From: Kibdelosporangium philippinense
Lineage (GTDB): Bacteria > Actinomycetota > Actinomycetes > Mycobacteriales > Pseudonocardiaceae
Assembly: GCF_021390435.2 (NCBI RefSeq)
Contig: NZ_JAJVCN010000003.1
Span: 186,001-250,000 of the forward strand
Length of the DNA: 64,000 bases
Direction: 5' to 3'
The notes below the pieces were generated by a model. It did not search any database. It was not told the DNA's origin and saw nothing but the letters and a program-made list of their open reading frames with translations. Positions 18,274 to 26,091 of this stretch are shown here, one piece after another. A program made the translations under genes and the position numbers. Every line of letters begins with the position of its first letter. Position 1 is the first letter of the stretch.

Positions 18274-18900
18274 TTAAAAGCTTCGTTTCGTGCCCTTGAT
18301 CTCCGCCACAGCGACCTCGTCGCCGGAGAACTCGACGCGGGCTTGCTCACGGCCGAACGCGTGCAACATGAGCTCGCCGACAGCGCCGGAAATGCTCACC
18401 GCGTTCGGGCCACGCTTGCCCACGATGGTCTCGCCGTCAGGCCGCTTGAGCAGCACGCCGACCACACTGCGGTGGTACGCGCGGCGGGCGGCGAACCGCA
18501 ACGTGCGCCACAGCGCCTCATCGCGGGCAGCGTTCTCGGGCCGCGGCTCCCAACCCGGGACGGCCCGGCGCACATCCTCGTGGTGGATGAAGTACTCGGC
18601 TCCGTTCGCCAGGTCGTTGAGCACGCCGAGGCTGAGCGGCGACCAACGCGGCGGGCCCGTGCGGACCAAGTCGACCAGCTCGGCCCACGGCTTCGCGGCG
18701 AACTCGTCCTGCACGCGCTGGGTCCGCGCGGCCAGAGCGGGCAGCATGATGCCGCCTGCCGCGTCCGGCCTGCGGTCGCGAAGCACCAGGTGAGCGGCGA
18801 GATCCTTGGTCTGCCAGCCGTCACACAGGGTCGGCGCGTCCGGCCCGACCTCCTCGAACAGGATGCTCAGCCGGTCACGTTCATCGCTTGCGAGACCCAT
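18274..18900 (-). CDS. TIGR03085-family (DinB-like, maleylpyruvate isomerase N-terminal) protein
   Basis: The 208-residue four-helix-bundle protein resembles actinobacterial TIGR03085 proteins: SDERDRLSILFEEVGPDAPTL, then CDGWQTKDLAAHLVLRDRRPD, and EYFIHHEDVRRAVPGW. The histidines in AAHLVLRD and FIHHEDVRR are the probable metal ligands of this DinB-like superfamily. Some relatives are mycothiol-dependent enzymes, but the reaction here is unknown. It lies 13 bases after the upstream kinase gene on the same strand, so it may be transcribed with it. Confidence 0.85.
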   Translation of the reverse strand: MGLASDERDRLSILFEEVGPDAPTLCDGWQTKDLAAHLVLRDRRPDAAGGIMLPALAARTQRVQDEFAAKPWAELVDLVRTGPPRWSPLSLGVLNDLANGAEYFIHHEDVRRAVPGWEPRPENAARDEALWRTLRFAARRAYHRSVVGVLLKRPDGETIVGKRGPNAVSISGAVGELMLHAFGREQARVEFSGDEVAVAEIKGTKRSF

Positions 18901-18913
18901 GACCTCACGTTAC

Positions 18914-20365
18914 TCAAGATGTCTCGTCCGGGACGATCGAGCCCGTCATGGCGCTGTTGTCCGCGGGCCACGCGATGCAGTAAATCGACCGCTGCGGGGC
19001 CTTTTCCGCCTCCCACGCCTGCTTGGACGGGATGACGGCCATCACATTCATCGCCTTGTTCTTCAGGACCTCGTTGGAGTTGTAGAACATCGAGCACGAG
19101 CTCTCGGCATACCGATCGAGCGCGTTGTCGGCCGGATAGGCCGCCGCTGGCGTGTTCTTCTCCTTTTCGGCGATCTTCATGAGCGTCTTGTACTCCATGA
19201 AGACCTCGGCTTGGTGCTCTTCCTTCGCGCAGTCGACCACGGCGTCGTACTGGACCTTGTCCGCCGGCCGCGCGTCCAGGCAACTTTTACCCCGGTTGAA
19301 GTACACGTCGAACACCGGGATGTTGCCGCCGACGCCGTAGGTCAGGGTCGGCTGGAGTTCCCCGCCACTTGCCGCGGCCGTTCCGAAGAGGTCACGGCCG
19401 AACCAACCCGCGGCCAACATGGCCGCGGCCAGCACGACGACCAGGCCGATCGCCAAAGCTCTGCGGCCCTTAGGCGGCTTGCTCGTCTGGGTGCTGGTGG
19501 GCTGTTGCGTCCAGACCGGCGCGGTCGGGCCGGTGTTCATCGCGACCTGCGTCGCCTGCCCGAGCAAGGCACGGACCTGCGGCGCGGTCGGCCTGCCGTC
19601 GGGGTTCGAGTTCAGCAGTCCCATGATCAACGAAGCCAGCGGGCCACGGCACCGGGTCAGGTACGCGACCTCGTTCATGATCGCCTGGATCGACGCGGCC
19701 GTCGTCGTGCGCTCGTAGGCGCCGTACCCCTCGACCGCGAAGAACAGCGTCGCGCCAAGGCCCCAAAGATCCGATGCTGGAACGGCTTCGTGCCCCTGCA
19801 GGCGCTCGGGCGACATGTACGTCGGCGAGCCGATCAGGGTGCCGCTGGTGGTCAGCCGTGGGTCGTCGGTCGACTGCGCGATGCCGAAGTCCGTCAGCTT
19901 CACGCGGCCGTTCGCGTCGATCATCACGTTGCTGGGCTTGACATCCCGGTGCACGACCCCAGCGCGGTGCGCAGCCTCCAACGCGGACACGAGCTGTTGG
20001 GCGATCTGCGCGGTGTACGCCTCGCTCAACGCGCCGCGCTGCCGCACGATGTCCGCCAACGTGGGCGCCTCGATCAGCTCCATCACGATGAACGTGTTGC
20101 CGTGCTCCTGCACCACGTCGTACACCGTGACGATCGCGGGATCGTTCAGCCTGCCCGCGATGCGTGCCTCACGCAGCACGCGTTCCTCGTAGATGTGCCG
20201 TTCCTGCGGGTCGATCCCGTCGGGCAGGTGCAGTTCCTTGATCGCGACCCGTCGCCCGATCGTCCGATCTTCGGCCAGCCAGACGATGCCCATGCCACCA
20301 CGGCCGATCTCATGGACGATCTGGTAGCGGCCGCTGACAATCCTCTGCGTGAACTCCTGGGACAC
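18914..20365 (-). CDS. Receptor Ser/Thr protein kinase with Cys-containing ectodomain (paralogue 2)
   Basis: This 483-residue PknB-type kinase has a glycine loop GRGGMG near residue 22, VAIKEL lysine, HRDVKPSNVM catalytic loop and DFG. A membrane segment (about 300-320, ALAIGLVVVLAAAMLAAGW) separates it from an outside domain of about 150 residues. That domain has Cys residues in KSCLDA, VDCAKEEHQAEVF, SSCSMF and IYCIAW and ends MTGSIVPDETS. The pattern matches the ectodomain of the adjacent kinase and resembles the Septum_form (PF13845) module. No PASTA repeats. GTG start. It is 76 bases from its paralogue, a likely tandem duplication. Confidence 0.92.
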   Translation of the reverse strand: MSQEFTQRIVSGRYQIVHEIGRGGMGIVWLAEDRTIGRRVAIKELHLPDGIDPQERHIYEERVLREARIAGRLNDPAIVTVYDVVQEHGNTFIVMELIEAPTLADIVRQRGALSEAYTAQIAQQLVSALEAAHRAGVVHRDVKPSNVMIDANGRVKLTDFGIAQSTDDPRLTTSGTLIGSPTYMSPERLQGHEAVPASDLWGLGATLFFAVEGYGAYERTTTAASIQAIMNEVAYLTRCRGPLASLIMGLLNSNPDGRPTAPQVRALLGQATQVAMNTGPTAPVWTQQPTSTQTSKPPKGRRALAIGLVVVLAAAMLAAGWFGRDLFGTAAASGGELQPTLTYGVGGNIPVFDVYFNRGKSCLDARPADKVQYDAVVDCAKEEHQAEVFMEYKTLMKIAEKEKNTPAAAYPADNALDRYAESSCSMFYNSNEVLKNKAMNVMAVIPSKQAWEAEKAPQRSIYCIAWPADNSAMTGSIVPDETS

Positions 20366-20441
20366 GCGGGCACTCTAACTCCCGCCCCGCCGATCCCCGT
20401 CAGGCTGCTCAAGGTTGCACCTTTAGAGTGCTTCCCGTTGG

Positions 20442-21917
20442 TCAATTTCCCTTGACCGAGCCGGTCATCCGGGTGCGATCCTCCTTGGACACCACGCATA
20501 GAGCCTTGCGGCGCCTGAGGTCCTCCCACGCGGTCTTGGTGGGAATCAGCGTCCACAGCTTGAGCTTGTCCTTGCCAGCAAGGCCATCGAACTGGGACTT
20601 GCACTCGGCCTCGGCCTCCTTGACCATGCTCTGCTCGCCCGGGTAGTCGCCGGAGTCGCGGTTGAGCTGGAACTGACCGAAGATCTCGGTGTCGTGCTCG
20701 ACTGTGCAGTCGAACTTGGGCTCGTTGAGGTCGAGGCCGATGAAACACGTGCCCGGCTCGCCGGACATGACCACCTGCAGGTTGGTGATCTCGCCGTCCT
20801 CGCCGTAGGTCTTGGTCGTCGCGGCCCTGTTCCCGCCCGCGGTGGCAGGCGGCGGAGTGCTCTTGGCGCTGGTGCTGCTCTCGCTGGTGGGATTCTCACT
20901 TGGCTGCTGCCCAGACGTCTGCGGACCAGCGGCTTCCTGCTTCTGCTTGCTCTCAAAGACGCCGGAAAACACGAGGACCGCGCCGAGCGCGACGATCAGC
21001 ACCACCGCGACGACCGCGATCACGGCGCCACGCTTGTTCTTGGGCATCGGCTTGGTCGTCGGCACCGGACCTTGTTGCACGCCAGCGGTTGCGTGCTGCC
21101 TCGCTTGGTCGATCAGGTACCGGACCTGGCCACCGTTCAGCCGTGTCCGCGGGTCGGGGTCCAACAGGCCCATGATCAGGTTTGCCAGTGGCCCGTGCGC
21201 GCGGCGAAGCTGGACGCGCTCGTTCATGATCGCCTGGATCGCCGCGGGCGTGCTCGGACGTTCATACGCGCCATAGCCTTCGACCGCGAAGAACAACGTG
21301 GCACCCAACGCCCACAGATCGGAGGCTGGCGAAGCCTCTTGGCCGAGCAGGCGTTCCGGCGATATGTAGGTCGGCGACCCGATCAGCGTGCCGCTCGAGG
21401 TCAGCTTCGGGTCCTCAATGGACTGTGCGATGCCGAAGTCGGTCAGTTTCACGCGCCCGTTCGCGTCCAGCATCACGTTGCTGGGCTTGACATCCCGGTG
21501 CACGATGTTCGCCCGATGAGCGGCCTCCAACGCGGACAGCAGCTGCTCGGCGATGCTCAGGACCTGGTCGACCGGGATCGGGCCGTGCTGCGCGACCACG
21601 TCGGAAAGGTTCTTGGCGTCGATGAGTTCCATCACCAGGAACGTGCTTCCGTGCTCGCGCACCACATCATGCACAGTCACGATCGCCGGGTCGTTCAACC
21701 GACCGGCGGTCCGTGCCTCGCGCATGACACGTTCCTCGAACACTTGCCGTTCTTGAGGCGCGATGTTGTGTGGCAGCAGCAATTCCTTGATCGCCACGCG
21801 CCTGCCGATGGTCAGGTCCTCGGCCAGCCACACCACGCCCATCCCGCCACGCCCGAGTTCCTCGAGCACACGGTAACGGCCTGCCCCCAGATGGTCCCCT
21901 CGATCCACGCCGGACAC
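20442..21917 (-). CDS. Receptor Ser/Thr protein kinase with Septum_form-like ectodomain (paralogue 1)
   Basis: This 491-residue membrane kinase shows GRGGMG at 22-27, lysine 44 in VAIKEL, HRD at 140-142 and DFG at 160-162. One membrane helix spans about 297-319, after which a Ser/Thr/Pro-rich linker leads to a small outside domain: GTCFIGLDLNEPKFDCTVEHD, IFGQFQL, EAECKSQF, TAWEDLRRRKALCVV. This Cys-His-D/Cys spacing resembles Septum_form (PF13845). Its final MTGSVKGN parallels MTGSIVPDETS in the next kinase. GTG start at 21917. The ligand and targets are unknown; neighbours in cell-wall and division (dapA, ftsK) are suggestive only. Confidence 0.92.
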   Translation of the reverse strand: MSGVDRGDHLGAGRYRVLEELGRGGMGVVWLAEDLTIGRRVAIKELLLPHNIAPQERQVFEERVMREARTAGRLNDPAIVTVHDVVREHGSTFLVMELIDAKNLSDVVAQHGPIPVDQVLSIAEQLLSALEAAHRANIVHRDVKPSNVMLDANGRVKLTDFGIAQSIEDPKLTSSGTLIGSPTYISPERLLGQEASPASDLWALGATLFFAVEGYGAYERPSTPAAIQAIMNERVQLRRAHGPLANLIMGLLDPDPRTRLNGGQVRYLIDQARQHATAGVQQGPVPTTKPMPKNKRGAVIAVVAVVLIVALGAVLVFSGVFESKQKQEAAGPQTSGQQPSENPTSESSTSAKSTPPPATAGGNRAATTKTYGEDGEITNLQVVMSGEPGTCFIGLDLNEPKFDCTVEHDTEIFGQFQLNRDSGDYPGEQSMVKEAEAECKSQFDGLAGKDKLKLWTLIPTKTAWEDLRRRKALCVVSKEDRTRMTGSVKGN

Positions 21918-21958
21918 CTTACGGGAGCCCTCCGACAGAAAGGCTCCCGAAAGGGCGG

Positions 21959-22007
21959 CTAGGCGTGCACTTCGCGCAACTCGGCCACCGCCCGGTCCAA
22001 AGTGCGC
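21959..22007 (-). pseudogene. Partial duplicate of the 3' end of the ACT-domain gene
   Basis: Read on the minus strand these bases translate as LDRAVAELREVHA and stop, closely matching the true C-terminus LDRAVAALREAGHEVHA of the adjacent gene. The DNA also matches (TAGGCGTGCAC and CCGCCCG(G/A)TCCAA blocks), with a short deletion inside. It lies just after the intact stop codon and looks like a decayed tandem duplication, not a separate gene. Confidence 0.65.
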
Positions 22008-22391
22008 CTAGGCGTGCACCTCGTGACCAGCCTCGCGCAGCGCCGCCACCGCCCGATCCAAATCAGTCCCCTTGACCAGGATGTGATCGGTGTCGAACGT
22101 GGACATCGCGTACAGCGAAACCCCGGCCGCGGCCAGGGATCCCGCCAGCGAAGCCATGATCCCGGTGAGCGTGAACTCCAACGGCCCACGCACGGTCAGC
22201 AGCCGCCAGCCCTCGTCCACCTTCTCGGCAGCAGGCGAGATGCCCGCCAGCGACACCACCGAGAGTTCGTCCGGGGTGCTCGTGATCGACACCAGACCGT
22301 CCGAAGTAGGCAGTGACGGCACGGGGGAACCCGACGGCAGCTTGGCGATCGAGTACTCGCCGGGCCGCACGTCGACGGTCAGCCGCTTCAT
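22008..22391 (-). CDS. ACT-domain (CASTOR/ACT_7-like) protein
   Basis: The 127-residue protein likely contains two small ACT-like halves: an N-terminal VDVRPGEYSIAKLPSG segment with VSITSTPDELSVV, and a C-terminal VRGPLEFTLTGIMASLAGSLAAAGVSLYAMSTFDTDHILVK, the typical ACT beta-alpha pattern. Such domains bind amino acids, so a sensor or regulatory subunit is plausible but unproven. Its ATG overlaps the thyX stop by 4 bases (ATGA), so it is translated with thyX. The 3' end is partly duplicated just downstream. Confidence 0.85.
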   Translation of the reverse strand: MKRLTVDVRPGEYSIAKLPSGSPVPSLPTSDGLVSITSTPDELSVVSLAGISPAAEKVDEGWRLLTVRGPLEFTLTGIMASLAGSLAAAGVSLYAMSTFDTDHILVKGTDLDRAVAALREAGHEVHA

Positions 22392-23140
22392 CCCTCGGTG
22401 ACCAGCGGGCTGTGGGCAACCTCGGTGCCGTCCGGCAGCGCGGAGATGGTGAAGTCGCTGAACACGTTCTCGGCGGCCTTCTGCAACTGGCGCAGGCATT
22501 CCACGGCCAGCGCACGGATCTCGACGTCCGCGGCCTCGCTCGCGCGCATCGCGATGAAGTGCCGCCAGGCGCGGTAGTTGCCGGTCACGACGATCCGCGT
22601 CTCGGTGGCGTTCGGCAGCACCGCGCGAGCGGCCTGGCGGGCCTGCTTGCGGCGCAGGGTCGCACTCGGCTCGTCGGCGAACTTCTTCTCAAGACCCGCC
22701 AGCAACTCCGTGTACGCCTCGACCGCCGCGTCGGCGGCCGCGATGAACTTGGCGTGCAGCTCGGGGTCGTTGGCGATCACGTCCGGCTCGACCATCGCGG
22801 CGTCGCGCTCGGGCACGTACCGCTGGGACAGCTGCGAGTACGAGAAGTGGCGGTGCCGGATCAGCTCGTGGGTCAGCGACCGGGAGATGCCGGAGATGTA
22901 GAAGCTCACTGAACCGTGCTCGAGCACCGAGAGGTGGCCGACTTCCAGGATGTGCCGCAGATATCCGGCGTTGGTCGCGGTGGCCGGGTTGGGCTTCTTC
23001 CACGACTGGTAGCAGGCACGGCCCGCGAACTCGGCGAGCGCCTGCCCGCCGTCGCTGTCGGTCGACCAGGGCACGTCCGCCGGTGGGATGAACTCGGTCT
23101 TGGCGATCAGCTGCACCTTGGGGGCGACGGTCTCGGTCAT
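22388..23140 (-). CDS. thyX: FAD-dependent thymidylate synthase
   Basis: The 250-residue flavoenzyme makes dTMP from dUMP using methylenetetrahydrofolate and NADPH. The ThyX signature RHRHFSYSQLSQR lies at residues 95-107. The preceding HLSVLEHGSVSFYISG and later EWRHF-type segment (RAWRHFIAMRAS) are also typical. The ATG at 23140 has no clear ribosome site; a -10-like TAGGCT lies 7 bases upstream, suggesting a leaderless mRNA. It leads the ACT gene. thyX near dapA is the usual actinobacterial order, here split by the two kinases and a TIGR03085 gene. Confidence 0.96.
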   Translation of the reverse strand: MTETVAPKVQLIAKTEFIPPADVPWSTDSDGGQALAEFAGRACYQSWKKPNPATATNAGYLRHILEVGHLSVLEHGSVSFYISGISRSLTHELIRHRHFSYSQLSQRYVPERDAAMVEPDVIANDPELHAKFIAAADAAVEAYTELLAGLEKKFADEPSATLRRKQARQAARAVLPNATETRIVVTGNYRAWRHFIAMRASEAADVEIRALAVECLRQLQKAAENVFSDFTISALPDGTEVAHSPLVTEG

Positions 23141-23187
23141 GGCGGTGAGCCTAACCGTCCGGGTCCGACACGCCCACAACCGACGCG

Positions 23188-23250
23188 TGATGTCACGGTG
23201 ACATCACTCATCCTTGCGATGACGTCACGAGTGATGTCATAGTGACGTCA
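23188..23250 (+). promoter_or_regulatory. Operator array and leaderless promoter of the ribbon-helix-helix gene
   Basis: Five octamers of the form TGA(T/C)(G/A)TCA start at 23188, 23199, 23220, 23232 and 23243. The first two form a 19-base palindrome TGATGTCAC-G-GTGACATCA and the last two a second near-palindrome. Octamer spacing is 11-12 bases, about one helical turn, as expected for ribbon-helix-helix dimers. A weak -35 (TTGCGA, 23214) and -10 (CATAGT, 23238) end 6 bases before the ATG, which itself overlaps the last octamer. The array suggests tight autorepression and might also reach thyX. Confidence 0.75.
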
Positions 23251-23765
23251 TGGATCTCACGCCGTATATCGACTCGCTGCGGGAGGACCTCGCCACCACC
23301 GCCTCAGCCGGGGACGAGCAGACCCGGCGGGCGGCGGCCGTGTTGTCCGCCGCACTGGAACCAGCGATGCGTCTCGCGTTCATGAACGCGCTGGCCGACG
23401 TCGCCGCCGAGGTGACATCGGCCCTCGATGACCATGTGGTCGAGGTGAAACTGGCCGGTCGCGACGTCCAGGTGGTCGTCACGCCGACCCGGCGCGCCGC
23501 CGACCCGGAACCCGAGCAGCCCTTGCCGCCACCCGGCGACAACAGCGCGGAGAACATCAGCCGGATGACCCTGCGGATGTTCGAGCAGATCAAGAGCCAG
23601 GCCGAACAGGCCGCCGCGGCACAGGGTGTGTCGCTGAACACGTTCGTGTCGCAGGCCGTGCAGGGCGCGTTGCGCCGCAAGTGGTCCGGGCACCAGCACC
23701 GTCATGACGACGAAGACCGTGGCGGCCCGTCGTCGCGGGTGCACGGATGGACTGAGGGCCAATGA
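23250..23765 (+). CDS. Ribbon-helix-helix (HicB/Arc-like) DNA-binding protein
   Basis: The 171-residue protein has an N-terminal helical region (1-60), a beta segment EVKLAGRDVQVVVTP, a Pro-rich linker, and a C-terminal ribbon-helix-helix domain (about 102-143: ENISRMTLRMFEQIKSQAEQ... GVSLNTFVSQAVQGALRRK). The RHH resembles HicB C-terminal domains, but no HicA toxin is adjacent, so it is better seen as a regulator. The ATG lies in the last octamer of the operator array. Its stop overlaps the DUF4097 start by 4 bases (ATGA), tying the two together. The His/Asp-rich tail (HQHRHDDED) is notable. Confidence 0.85.
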   Translation: MDLTPYIDSLREDLATTASAGDEQTRRAAAVLSAALEPAMRLAFMNALADVAAEVTSALDDHVVEVKLAGRDVQVVVTPTRRAADPEPEQPLPPPGDNSAENISRMTLRMFEQIKSQAEQAAAAQGVSLNTFVSQAVQGALRRKWSGHQHRHDDEDRGGPSSRVHGWTEGQ

Positions 23766-24625
23766 CCGAGGAGAAGGTGCACAACTTCGAGGCCGACGGG
23801 CCACAGGACATCGAGGTGCGGATCAAGTCGGGCGCGGTGGACGTGCTGTTGACCGACGAACCGGGCATCAGCGTGCGCGTCCGGCCCCGGCCGGACAGCG
23901 GAAACCCGCTCTCCGAAGGGCTTTCCCAGCTGTGGGGCCTGCTCTCCCAGTTCGAGGCGGTGCCGTCACCCGAAGACGCGGCCTCTCAGGCCGTCGTCGA
24001 GTACTCGGACAACCGGATCGTCGTGCGCGCACCGGACCGGATGCGCTATGTCCCTCTCGGGATAACCGTGCGGGCGCCGTCCGGCTCGAATGTGGATATC
24101 CGCAGCCACTCCGGCGATGTGCTGGTGACCGGCGCGGCCGGACGGCTGTCGGTGTGCACGGGTTCTGGCGAGATCAAGGCGGACCGGGCGGACGGCGCGG
24201 CGACCGTGATCACGGGGACGGGTGCGGTCCGGCTTGGCCCGATGCTTGGCGGCCTGCAGGCCCGCACAGGCAGCGGGGACGTCGAGGTTTCGTCGGTCGG
24301 CGGGTCCAGCGCGGCTCTGATCACCGGCAGCGGTGACGTGTGGCTCGGGGCTGTGGCCAGTGACGTCACAGCAAGAACCGGGACCGGCGATCTGACCGTG
24401 GCCGACGCGGCGTCCGGGAAGATCGACCTGAACACCGGCTCCGGCGAGATCCGCGTCGGCGTGCGGCAGGGCACGCTGGCCGAGGTCGACCTGCAGTCCA
24501 GCACGGGCCAGGCGCTCAGCGAGCTCATGCTGAAGGACTCACCGCCGGAAGGCGAGGTGAAGCTGCGCGTCCATGGCCGAACCCGCTCCGGCTCGGCAGT
24601 GGTAAGCGCAGCCCTCGACGGCTAA
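23762..24625 (+). CDS. DUF4097 beta-strand-repeat protein
   Basis: The 287-residue protein consists mostly of short repeated beta-turn units (GSGEIKADRADG, GTGAVRLG, GSGDVEVSSVGG, GSGDVWLGAVASDV, GTGDLTVADAASG, GSGEIRVG), the signature of the DUF4097 adhesin-like right-handed beta-helix. It has no signal peptide or membrane helix and so is probably cytosolic. It is translationally coupled to the RHH regulator, so it is presumably repressed with it. Function is unknown. Confidence 0.88.
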   Translation: MTEEKVHNFEADGPQDIEVRIKSGAVDVLLTDEPGISVRVRPRPDSGNPLSEGLSQLWGLLSQFEAVPSPEDAASQAVVEYSDNRIVVRAPDRMRYVPLGITVRAPSGSNVDIRSHSGDVLVTGAAGRLSVCTGSGEIKADRADGAATVITGTGAVRLGPMLGGLQARTGSGDVEVSSVGGSSAALITGSGDVWLGAVASDVTARTGTGDLTVADAASGKIDLNTGSGEIRVGVRQGTLAEVDLQSSTGQALSELMLKDSPPEGEVKLRVHGRTRSGSAVVSAALDG

Positions 24626-24630
24626 AAGAC

Positions 24631-24676
24631 CTCGTGAGTGGTTGTCCGGGTTAGAACACGAATAACCACTCACGAG
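24631..24676. repeat. Palindromic element, copy 3 of 6 (inverted orientation)
   Basis: Outer arms CTCGTGAGTGGTT and AACCACTCACGAG are perfectly complementary. The inner stem is imperfect and the core reads GTTAGAAC, shared with copy 2. It lies between the convergent DUF4097 and YcaQ-like genes, 6 bases after the DUF4097 stop, and is followed by GGGTTTG. Confidence 0.88.
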
Positions 24677-24686
24677 GGTTTGCCTG

Positions 24687-25898
24687 CTACTTCACCAGTT
24701 TGGTCAGTGGCGCGGCGATGTCTCCCTTTTTGCCAACGGCCACACCGGACAGTCCGAGCCACTCGGCCATCAGCTTGAGCTCGGCGGACAGTTCGAGCAG
24801 CACCCGTGCTTTGTCCACACCGGCCTGGGCGAAAGCTCCGTGCACCCGCAGCAGCCCTGCCGCCCGATCGGCCTTGAGGTCAACGCGCGCAACGAGTTCA
24901 CCGTCCAGCAGAAACGGGAACACGTAATACCCGTACTCCCGCTTGGGTTCCGGTACGTAAATCTCGATGCGGTACCGGAACCCGAAAATCCGTTCCGTGC
25001 GATCCCGTTCCCAGATCAGCGGATCGAACGGGCACAGCAACGCGCGGCCTTTGACCTGGCGCGGAGTTTTGGCGTCCGCGTGCATGAACGCCTTACGCTT
25101 CCAGCCATTGACCTCGACGGGAACAAGAACGCCGTCCTCGACGAGCGAGAGCACCGCCTGACGGTTGGCATCCGGCCCTAGCCGGTAGTAATCCCGCAGT
25201 TCCGGCTCGGTCGCCACTCCCAAAGCCCTCGCGGATCGCTCGACCAGTTGCCGAGCCGCTTCCTCCGGCGCAACCTGCTGGTTGAGGATCTCCGGCGGCA
25301 CGACCCGCTCGGTCAGGTCATAGAGACGCTCGAAGCTACGTCGCGACCCGGTCGTGAGTTCCCCGACGCCGAACAGGTACTCACAGATGTGCTTGACGTC
25401 CGAGCGTTCCCACCAGGTGCCCTTCTGCCGCTTCTCCCCCTCACCGACGATCGCTCGCTCCAGCGCGCCAGCGCCGACCGGCCCCAACTCCTTGACCGCC
25501 GCCAAGACCTCCTGGACTAGGCCCGGTGAGCGGTTGACGACCTTCTCGTAGTGCCGCCACCAGCCAGCACGTTTGCCCAGGTGCAGCAGGGGCCAGTCCT
25601 CGATCGGGATCAGGCTGGCCTCGTGCGCCCATTTCTCCACGAACAACCGAGGCTTTCGGGCGGAATGCGACCAGGCGGCATCGTCGATCAGATCCATCGG
25701 GTACGCGCCCAGCCGTGAGAACAACGGCATGTAGTGGGCGCGGACCGCGACGTTCACCGAGTCCAGCTGGATGAGCTGGACACGGCTGGTCACCCGCAGC
25801 AGATGCCGTCTCGACGGCGTCGTGGTCGGGCGTGGATCGCAGAACCCCTGTGCGGCCAGCGCCGTGCGGCGGGCGGCGGCCTCGGTCATCGTCACCAT
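24687..25898 (-). CDS. YcaQ/AlkX-type winged-helix DNA glycosylase
   Basis: The 403-residue HTH_42 protein belongs to the AlkZ/YcaQ superfamily that removes bulky alkylated bases or unhooks crosslinks. It starts EAAARRTALAAQGF, followed by VTSRVQLIQLDSVNVAVRAHYMPLFSRLG. The catalytic-site motif reads Q44-L45-D46, the Q-x-D form reported for YcaQ/AlkX, not the Q-x-Q form of AlkZ. Later LLCPFDPLIWERDRTERIFGFRYRIEIYVP is a family hallmark. ATG at 25898 is used; an in-frame ATG at 25889 is possible. The longer upstream frame overlaps the divergent GNAT gene and is rejected. A DNA-damage role is inferred from family knowledge. Confidence 0.88.
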   Translation of the reverse strand: MVTMTEAAARRTALAAQGFCDPRPTTTPSRRHLLRVTSRVQLIQLDSVNVAVRAHYMPLFSRLGAYPMDLIDDAAWSHSARKPRLFVEKWAHEASLIPIEDWPLLHLGKRAGWWRHYEKVVNRSPGLVQEVLAAVKELGPVGAGALERAIVGEGEKRQKGTWWERSDVKHICEYLFGVGELTTGSRRSFERLYDLTERVVPPEILNQQVAPEEAARQLVERSARALGVATEPELRDYYRLGPDANRQAVLSLVEDGVLVPVEVNGWKRKAFMHADAKTPRQVKGRALLCPFDPLIWERDRTERIFGFRYRIEIYVPEPKREYGYYVFPFLLDGELVARVDLKADRAAGLLRVHGAFAQAGVDKARVLLELSAELKLMAEWLGLSGVAVGKKGDIAAPLTKLVK

Positions 25899-26091
25899 AG
25901 TGAGCGCATAGTGCCACCGGGGTCCGACAATATTGGATTGTCCTCGCTCCGCGCGGGTCCACCCCGCCCCACGCGACCGACACCGCTCAGTGCCTGCTTG
26001 CCGCCGTGGCTGGGGCGGCGTCGGGCGTGTTCCGGTGCGTAGATGACCGGCGCGACAAAGCCACGGTTTCGGTTCACTAGATTCTCTGACC

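Noticed and set aside
23250..23765. HicAB toxin-antitoxin locus
   Set aside because: The RHH domain looks HicB-like, but there is no HicA-type small RNase gene on either side; the partner is a DUF4097 protein.
24361..24368. TGACGTCA inside the DUF4097 gene, matching the RHH operator octamer
   Set aside because: A single octamer with no phased partner; expected by chance in GC-rich coding DNA.
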